Shown here piece by piece: positions 1 to 2,633 of a stretch of 5,004 nucleotides of DNA. Positions within the stretch are counted from its first letter, which is position 1, and every line of letters starts with the position of its first letter. The translations under genes were made by a program, and so were the position numbers. Origin of the DNA: a candidate division WWE3 bacterium (GTDB lineage: Bacteria > Patescibacteriota > WWE3 > 2-01-FULL-39-13); NCBI GenBank assembly GCA_027002375.1, contig JALWZX010000047.1:1-5004 (forward strand), read 5' to 3'. The notes below the pieces were generated by a model that did no database searches, was not told where the DNA came from, and saw only the letters and a list, made by a program, of their open reading frames with translations.

Positions 1-72
1 AGAAATAGATTATCAACGGCACACAAACCGATGGAAGTACTAGCAAGTCTATACAATTTTACAAGGCAATGA
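1..72 (+). CDS. Possible C-terminal end of an unidentified protein (partial)
   Basis: The + strand is open in frame 1 from the window edge to a TGA at 70-72 and encodes 23 residues, containing HKPMEVL and ending NFTRQ. The wording vaguely recalls the C-terminal tail of DDE integrases/transposases (P-x-E-V-L after a basic stretch), but the usual spacing does not fit, so I do not assign a family. An open run of this length can occur by chance in AT-rich DNA. If real, the gene converges on the Nmad3 remnant that ends at 128. No terminator hairpin with a T run separates them; only a weak TTGTT/AACAA stem (102-106/114-118) is present. Confidence 0.2.
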   Translation, partial: RNRLSTAHKPMEVLASLYNFTRQ

Positions 73-127
73 GTATATGAAGGTGTCAGTGGGGGTATGT
101 TTTGTTATTTCGCAACAACTCTATTAA

Positions 128-345
128 TTATGGGTGACTCATACTAATAGGTGATATTGTATCTTTGCTAATCAGATTACGGATCCATAACTGTAAATCT
201 TTACTTTCGCCTATTATAAACTCTTGCCCGCGGTTTGTTGATTTAAATGTATTATAGCTAAGCCACGATTTTTTTGAGTGATAAGTTATATCTAGATTTC
301 TAAAAAAAACAGGCAATTGCCAGATCGATTTACTATAATTTTTTT
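128..345 (-). pseudogene. Out-of-frame C-terminal part of the Nmad3 gene
   Basis: In the frame offset from the main Nmad3 ORF, the minus strand reads NYSKSIWQLPVFF, then ITYHSKKSW and, near the end, RGQEFII, stopping at TAA 128-130. SIWxLPxFF, the SYH/TYH-W segment and the GQEF motif are where I would expect the C-terminus of Nmad3 proteins. The switch point is the T run at 339-345 on the + strand (seven A in the coding strand, codons K218-K219). Adding one A there joins LTKK to NYSKSIW and gives a single 289-residue protein of ordinary family length. So the gene is either freshly mutated by a 1-bp contraction, expressed through slippage, or mis-sequenced. This segment has no good start of its own (only an internal TTG at 316), so it is not a separate gene. 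Confidence 0.75.
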
Positions 346-996
346 CGTTAAAATTAGGTTTTGTGAGAAATTAAACACTCCTGCACCAGGTAAATTTTTA
401 TCCCATGATAATCGTTTGCGTGAGACATATAATGTATTATTCTCTTGTATTACTCTAAATGGATGCCAATGTACATGAGATTTGGCCCACTTAGGGATAG
501 TGTGTTTGTTAGTTAGAGTTAATTTGATTATTTGCCCAATTTGTAGATATCCAAAAATGATATGTTTACCTTTGTTATTAGTGTCAAATGTCAACATACT
601 ATTCTTTAGTAGTGTCTTTCTAAACCACCCAAAAAATAAAAAGATGTCGTTTCTCTTTATATTGTTATTTTTTAGGTGTGACTGGGAAGTTCCTATCTGA
701 CCAAATGATGGTTTGTATGTTTTAGGCCTATTAAGATTATATCCGTATATATCTGGGTCAAGGTGGCATGTTGTAGTTGGTTTCAGTTCTATCCATTCAT
801 TATTGATTCTTATAGTTGGACGTAAACTTTTCATAATATGAAATATTGAATTATTTTGTAATATAAGTTTGCTATATTTTACCGAGTCCATGGTTGATGG
901 AATTGGTAACGAAATCATTTCACCTGTTGGTAAAATCGGGCTTGGGTAGCCTCCGTATGTGGAGTCAAATCCTTTTCGACTCAGTATCACTTTCAT
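292..996 (-). CDS. Nmad3-family protein, main frame (prematurely ended by a frameshift)
   Basis: This frame gives 234 residues that I recognise as the Nmad3 family (nucleotide modification associated domain 3). The family was predicted from genome context to belong to DNA base modification systems; its biochemistry is not established to my knowledge. Hallmarks in order are MKVILSRKGFDS and YGG-PSP at the N-terminus, HLDPD (78-82), FGQIG-SQSHL (98-108), FLFFGWFR (119-126), HIIFGYLQIG (145-154), HVHWHP (174-179), NTLYVSRKRLSW (187-198) and GAGVF (204-208). After LTKK (216-219) the frame loses family similarity and stops at TAG 292-294. The missing C-terminus is in the neighbouring frame (next entry). 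The ATG at 994-996 starts the conserved MKVILSRKG motif, so the start is firm. It lies 3 nt after the CCA of tRNA-Glu; the only SD-like sequence is AGGGG in the tRNA acceptor strand, 9 nt upstream. Transcription probably comes from the tRNA promoter. Confidence 0.8.
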   Translation of the reverse strand: MKVILSRKGFDSTYGGYPSPILPTGEMISLPIPSTMDSVKYSKLILQNNSIFHIMKSLRPTIRINNEWIELKPTTTCHLDPDIYGYNLNRPKTYKPSFGQIGTSQSHLKNNNIKRNDIFLFFGWFRKTLLKNSMLTFDTNNKGKHIIFGYLQIGQIIKLTLTNKHTIPKWAKSHVHWHPFRVIQENNTLYVSRKRLSWDKNLPGAGVFNFSQNLILTKKIIVNRSGNCLFFLEI

Positions 997-999
997 AAA

Positions 1000-1075
1000 T
1001 GGTGACCCCTACGGGAGTCGAACCCGTGTTTCCAGGATGAGAACCTGATGTCCTAGGCCACTAGACGAAGGGGTC
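1000..1075 (-). tRNA. tRNA-Glu (anticodon CUC), CCA encoded
   Basis: Read on the minus strand, the 76-nt gene folds as a full cloverleaf. The acceptor stem is GACCCCT (5' end at 1075) with AGGGGTC (1004-1010). The D arm is GTC-TAGTGGCCTAG-GAC. The anticodon arm is TCAGG/CCTGG around the loop TTCTCAT. The T arm is ACGGG/CCCGT with loop TTCGACT. The anticodon CTC maps to 1039-1041 and reads GAG, so the tRNA is Glu; the D arm closely resembles that of E. coli tRNA-Glu. Discriminator A is at 1003 and CCA is encoded at 1000-1002. The Nmad3 ATG follows 3 nt later, so 3' processing of the tRNA would remove the mRNA's 5' region. Confidence 0.97.
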
Positions 1076-1087
1076 ATGGCTCTCATT

Positions 1088-1116
1088 ATTTTACTAACTA
1101 GGGGTTTATTTGTCGA
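1088..1116 (-). promoter_or_regulatory. Sigma-70-type promoter for tRNA-Glu (and Nmad3)
   Basis: On the minus strand TCGACA (1116-1111, 5 of 6 to TTGACA) and TAAAAT (1093-1088, 5 of 6 to TATAAT) are separated by exactly 17 nt. A start about 7 nt downstream falls near 1081, leaving a pre-tRNA leader of about six bases. Because only 3 nt separate the tRNA from the Nmad3 gene and no other promoter fits between them, this is also the likely Nmad3 promoter. Confidence 0.7.
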
Positions 1117-1133
1117 TAGTAGATTAGTTTAAT
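1105..1133 (+). promoter_or_regulatory. Weak candidate promoter for the structured RNA
   Basis: TTTAAT (1128-1133) matches the -10 consensus at 5 of 6. TTTATT (1105-1110), 17 nt upstream, matches -35 at only 3 of 6. A start near 1140 would place the first nucleotides at the 5' strand of the first long-range helix (from 1142). The site overlaps the divergent tRNA-Glu promoter. A 7-nt inverted repeat, ATAGTAG (1116-1122) and CTACTAT (1157-1163), flanks the predicted start and could be an operator or part of the RNA fold. Confidence 0.3.
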
Positions 1134-1139
1134 GGGCGA

Positions 1140-1408
1140 AAAGTGTTGGTTTTTGACTACTATTTTTCTAATAAACTGACAAATGCCGAATTTCCTACAA
1201 AAGATATTGTCAAAAACCACTGTTAATTTAGTGAAGCTATCCCGACTAAAGTCTGGATAGCTTCCTATGCCTGTGTTGTACGAAAACGATTACCTATTCA
1301 TCCCTCACCTGAAAGATGGGGGCTTTCAACGGCATAGTAAAATCTAATTGTTATTTGATACGACGTTTGAAAATATGGACTTATAACCCATATAGAAAAG
1401 TCGTTTTT
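1140..1408 (+). ncRNA. Candidate structured non-coding RNA, family unknown
   Basis: This stretch has no credible protein gene but contains a dense series of helices. (1) GGTTTTTGAC 1148-1157 pairs perfectly with GTCAAAAACC 1209-1218, and flanking AGTG/CACT can extend the stem if a bulge is allowed. (2) GAAGCTATCC 1233-1242 pairs perfectly with GGATAGCTTC 1255-1264, topped by GAC-TAAA-GTC. (3) CTATGCC 1265-1271 plus GTTG 1275-1278 pair with CAACGGCATAG 1327-1337, enclosing the hairpin CCCTCACCT/AGATGGGGG (1302-1310/1314-1322, one mismatch and one G-U, loop GAA). (4) ACGAC 1360-1364 pairs with GTCGT 1400-1404 around ATATGG/CCATAT (1373-1378/1388-1393), followed by a T run. Helices 2 and 3 abut without a gap, as in stacked RNA helices. 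The T run fixes the + strand. I checked for tmRNA, RNase P RNA, SRP RNA, T-box and common riboswitch signatures and saw none. It could instead be a degenerate small mobile element or an upstream part of the greA leader. Confidence 0.5.
1360..1408 (+). terminator. Probable intrinsic terminator of the structured RNA
   Basis: A closing stem ACGAC/GTCGT (1360-1364/1400-1404), with an inner 6-bp stem ATATGG/CCATAT, is followed directly by five T (1404-1408). The closing stem is short and separated from the inner stem by an internal loop, so it is weaker than a textbook terminator. GTCG at 1400-1403 could alternatively pair with CGAC at 1432-1435, which would undo the terminator. Confidence 0.45.
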
Positions 1409-1440
1409 ATTGCGTTCGTAACGATAACTTGCGACGGTGC

Positions 1441-1468
1441 TTGACTAATTACCAAAAATAGTTAGAAT
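1441..1468 (+). promoter_or_regulatory. Sigma-70-type promoter of greA
   Basis: TTGACT (1441-1446, 5 of 6) and TAGAAT (1463-1468, 5 of 6) are spaced by 16 nt. The transcript would start near 1475, giving a leader of about 62 nt before the greA ATG at 1537. The alternative TTG start at 1468 lies inside the -10 box and is therefore excluded. Confidence 0.65.
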
Positions 1469-1488
1469 TGTGTGGCAAGATTATTTTG

Positions 1489-1518
1489 AAAAGCCTTATC
1501 TATACTATAAGGCTTTTT
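1489..1518 (+). terminator. Terminator-like hairpin in the greA leader (possible attenuator)
   Basis: AAAAGCCTTAT (1489-1499) pairs perfectly over 11 bp with ATAAGGCTTTT (1507-1517) around a 7-nt loop, and T continues to 1518. This is a classic intrinsic terminator shape, placed about 14 nt after the predicted start and 18 nt before the greA ATG. It would release a short RNA of roughly 45 nt and reduce greA expression unless bypassed. In E. coli the greA leader also holds terminators that yield the short GraL RNAs, so the arrangement has a functional precedent. It could alternatively terminate transcription arriving from the upstream RNA gene. Confidence 0.65.
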
Positions 1519-1536
1519 ATCGTTAATACTAAGATT

Positions 1537-2016
1537 ATGAGCAAAAATAATAAATTAGATGACAAAAAAATATTGGTAACTAAAAGTGGCTATAAAAAAC
1601 TAAAAGCTGAATATGATGATTTAGTAAATGTTCAGAGACCCGCGATTGTTAATGATATTAGTGCGGCACGCGAAATGGGTGATTTAAGAGAGAATGGTTA
1701 CTATACAGCGTCTAGGGAGAAGCAATCTTTTATAGAAGGTAGAATTTTAGAGCTAGAAGAATTGTTAAAGAATGCTGAAATTGTGGAAACTACTGATGAT
1801 GGTACTGTAGGCCTAGATTGTAAGGTAAAAGTTCGTGTGGTTGATAACGAGCTTGTGTATCACATTGTTAGTCCAGAAGAAGTTGATTTTGAAAAAAATA
1901 AAATCTCACACGAGTCACCATTAGGTAAAGCTCTTATGGGAAAAAAGGTTGGTGATAGTGTTGAATTTGAAGCTCCAGTGGGTAAAGTTACTTATAAAAT
2001 TATTGAGATCAATTAG
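1537..2016 (+). CDS. greA: Transcription elongation factor GreA
   Basis: The 159-residue product has normal GreA length (158 in E. coli). GreA enters the secondary channel of RNA polymerase and stimulates cleavage of backtracked RNA so that stalled complexes restart. The N-terminal antiparallel coiled coil spans about residues 15-85. Its tip carries AREMGDLREN with the two acidic residues that hold the catalytic Mg2+ (D49, E52), followed by Y55/Y56 and R60, as in active GreA. The C-terminal FKBP-like domain (about 90-159) includes ISHESPLGKALMGKKVGD. The ATG at 1537 is chosen because family similarity begins soon after it and the longer TTG start overlaps the promoter. No Shine-Dalgarno sequence precedes it (AATACTAAGATT). 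The leader contains a terminator-like hairpin, so expression may be attenuated. A diverged paralogue follows after 71 nt. Confidence 0.95.
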   Translation: MSKNNKLDDKKILVTKSGYKKLKAEYDDLVNVQRPAIVNDISAAREMGDLRENGYYTASREKQSFIEGRILELEELLKNAEIVETTDDGTVGLDCKVKVRVVDNELVYHIVSPEEVDFEKNKISHESPLGKALMGKKVGDSVEFEAPVGKVTYKIIEIN

Positions 2017-2076
2017 TATTGGTGATTAGTTAAACGAGATCACTATACTAAAACTTTATCGTGTTTTGATCTCAAT
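2002..2076 (+). promoter_or_regulatory. Nested inverted repeats between the two greA genes
   Basis: ATTGAGATCAA (2002-2012) pairs over 11 bp with TTGATCTCAAT (2066-2076). Inside it, TTAGTAT-T-GGTGAT (2013-2026) pairs with ATCACTATACTAA (2039-2051) over 13 bp with a single bulge and one G-U, stacking directly on the outer helix. The structure starts in the last codons of greA, contains its stop (2014-2016), and ends 11 nt before the next ATG. GAGATCA occurs again at 2036-2042 and could compete for the same 3' arm (TGATCTC 2067-2073). No T run follows, so it is not a standard terminator. A processing, stabilising or translational-control element is plausible. Confidence 0.55.
2019..2049 (+). 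promoter_or_regulatory. Weak candidate promoter for the second greA gene
   Basis: TATACT (2044-2049) matches the -10 consensus at 5 of 6. The best upstream partner, TTGGTG (2019-2024), lies 19 nt away and is only partial. Transcripts starting near 2056 would contain only the 3' arm of the outer inverted repeat and would therefore lack the hairpin that read-through mRNA forms. Confidence 0.3.
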
Positions 2077-2087
2077 GTTATTTCATT

Positions 2088-2555
2088 ATGGCAAATAAAA
2101 AAAAGTATTATTTAACACCTGAGGGTTATAAAAAACTAAAGGCTGAATTGAAGCATTTAAGGGAAGTCGAAGTTGTGAATGTGGCTGAAAAGATAAAAGA
2201 AGCAAGAGAGTTGGATTCAGATATATTAGAAAATAATGTTTATGATGCTGTTGTAGAAGAGCAAACTTTGTTAGAAAATCGTATCGCAGAGATCGAAGAT
2301 ATATTAGCTAATGCAAAAATTGTAGAAAATAATGATAAGAACAAGGTTGATATAGGTGATGTTGTTGTCGTAAAAGCAGAAGAAAACATACATGAATTTA
2401 AATTGGTTGGTAGCGAAGAAGCCGATCCTGATAAAAAATATATTTCTCATGAATCACCACTTGGTAAAGCATTGCTTGGTGCTAAAGTTGGTGATGTTGT
2501 AGAAGTTGAAACTCCAATTACTACTATTAAATATAAAGTAGTTAGCATCAAATAA
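2088..2555 (+). CDS. GreA paralogue with altered coiled-coil tip
   Basis: This 155-residue protein has the complete GreA layout: N-terminal coiled coil (about 10-82) and C-terminal FKBP-like domain with ISHESPLGKALLGAKVGD (119-136), nearly identical to its upstream neighbour. It should bind RNA polymerase through the same domain. The tip differs: instead of GDLREN it reads ELDSDILENN, with one extra residue, no glycine, and four acids (E41, D43, D45, E48). The D-x-x-E spacing of the catalytic pair (D45, E48) is kept, but the basic residue equivalent to R60 of the neighbour is V56. It may be a second cleavage factor or a Gfh1-like regulator, since Thermus Gfh1 also has a more acidic tip; this is inference. 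The ATG at 2088 directly precedes the conserved KKYYLTPEGYKKLKAEL and has no SD sequence. Confidence 0.88.
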   Translation: MANKKKYYLTPEGYKKLKAELKHLREVEVVNVAEKIKEARELDSDILENNVYDAVVEEQTLLENRIAEIEDILANAKIVENNDKNKVDIGDVVVVKAEENIHEFKLVGSEEADPDKKYISHESPLGKALLGAKVGDVVEVETPITTIKYKVVSIK

Positions 2556-2597
2556 ATTACACATATATTTTAAAAGTTGTGATTGGCATAATCTCTA

Positions 2598-2626
2598 TTG
2601 TGTTAATTGTGCAATAACAATATAAT
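2598..2626 (+). promoter_or_regulatory. Promoter of lysS, placed for a leaderless mRNA
   Basis: A perfect TATAAT (2621-2626) follows TTGTGT (2598-2603, 3 of 6) at 17 nt. The -10 box ends 7 nt before the lysS ATG (2634), so initiation at the usual distance would begin at or within a base or two of the start codon. No SD sequence could fit in such a leader. Read-through from the greA genes may also supply lysS mRNA, since no T-run terminator lies between them. Confidence 0.5.
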
Positions 2627-2633
2627 TCTAATT

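Noticed and set aside
102..118. TTGTT/AACAA stem as a terminator between the first ORF and Nmad3
   Set aside because: A five-pair AT stem with no T run on either strand is too weak.
482..700. 72-residue + strand open frame opposite Nmad3
   Set aside because: It lies wholly antisense to the recognisable Nmad3 gene, and its composition is what the opposite strand of such a gene gives.
1000..1075. tRNA-Glu as a proven attachment site of an integrated element
   Set aside because: No repeat of the tRNA 3' end is visible elsewhere in the window and no integrase is seen; only the adjacency of Nmad3 hints at integration.
1183..1260. 25-codon + strand ORF (MPNFLQKIL...) inside the RNA candidate
   Set aside because: No SD sequence, no leader-peptide codon bias, not tmRNA-tag-like at its end, and it runs through two of the strong helices; chance is sufficient.
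1265..1337. Resemblance of the minus-strand hairpin region (GCCCCCATC...GAGGGATGAATAGG) to the right end or guide RNA of IS200/IS605-type TnpB elements
   Set aside because: The hairpin style is similar, but no tnpB remnant lies next to it. The flanking sequence pairs in an 11-bp helix (CTATGCC/GGCATAG plus GTTG/CAAC) that would have to include the guide, and the T run favours the opposite strand.
1140..1408. tmRNA, RNase P RNA, SRP RNA, T-box or a common riboswitch
   Set aside because: No tRNA-like ends, no GAGGAAAGTCC, no GGAAGGAAGC-type loop, no T-box motif GGTGG-ACCGCG, and none of the aptamer cores I know.
1468..1536. Longer greA reading frame from TTG 1468
   Set aside because: It begins inside the -10 box and reads through the terminator hairpin; the 23 extra residues do not resemble GreA.
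2607..2633. Longer lysS frame from TTG 2607
   Set aside because: It overlaps the predicted promoter, including the perfect TATAAT, and the extra nine residues are not LysRS-like.
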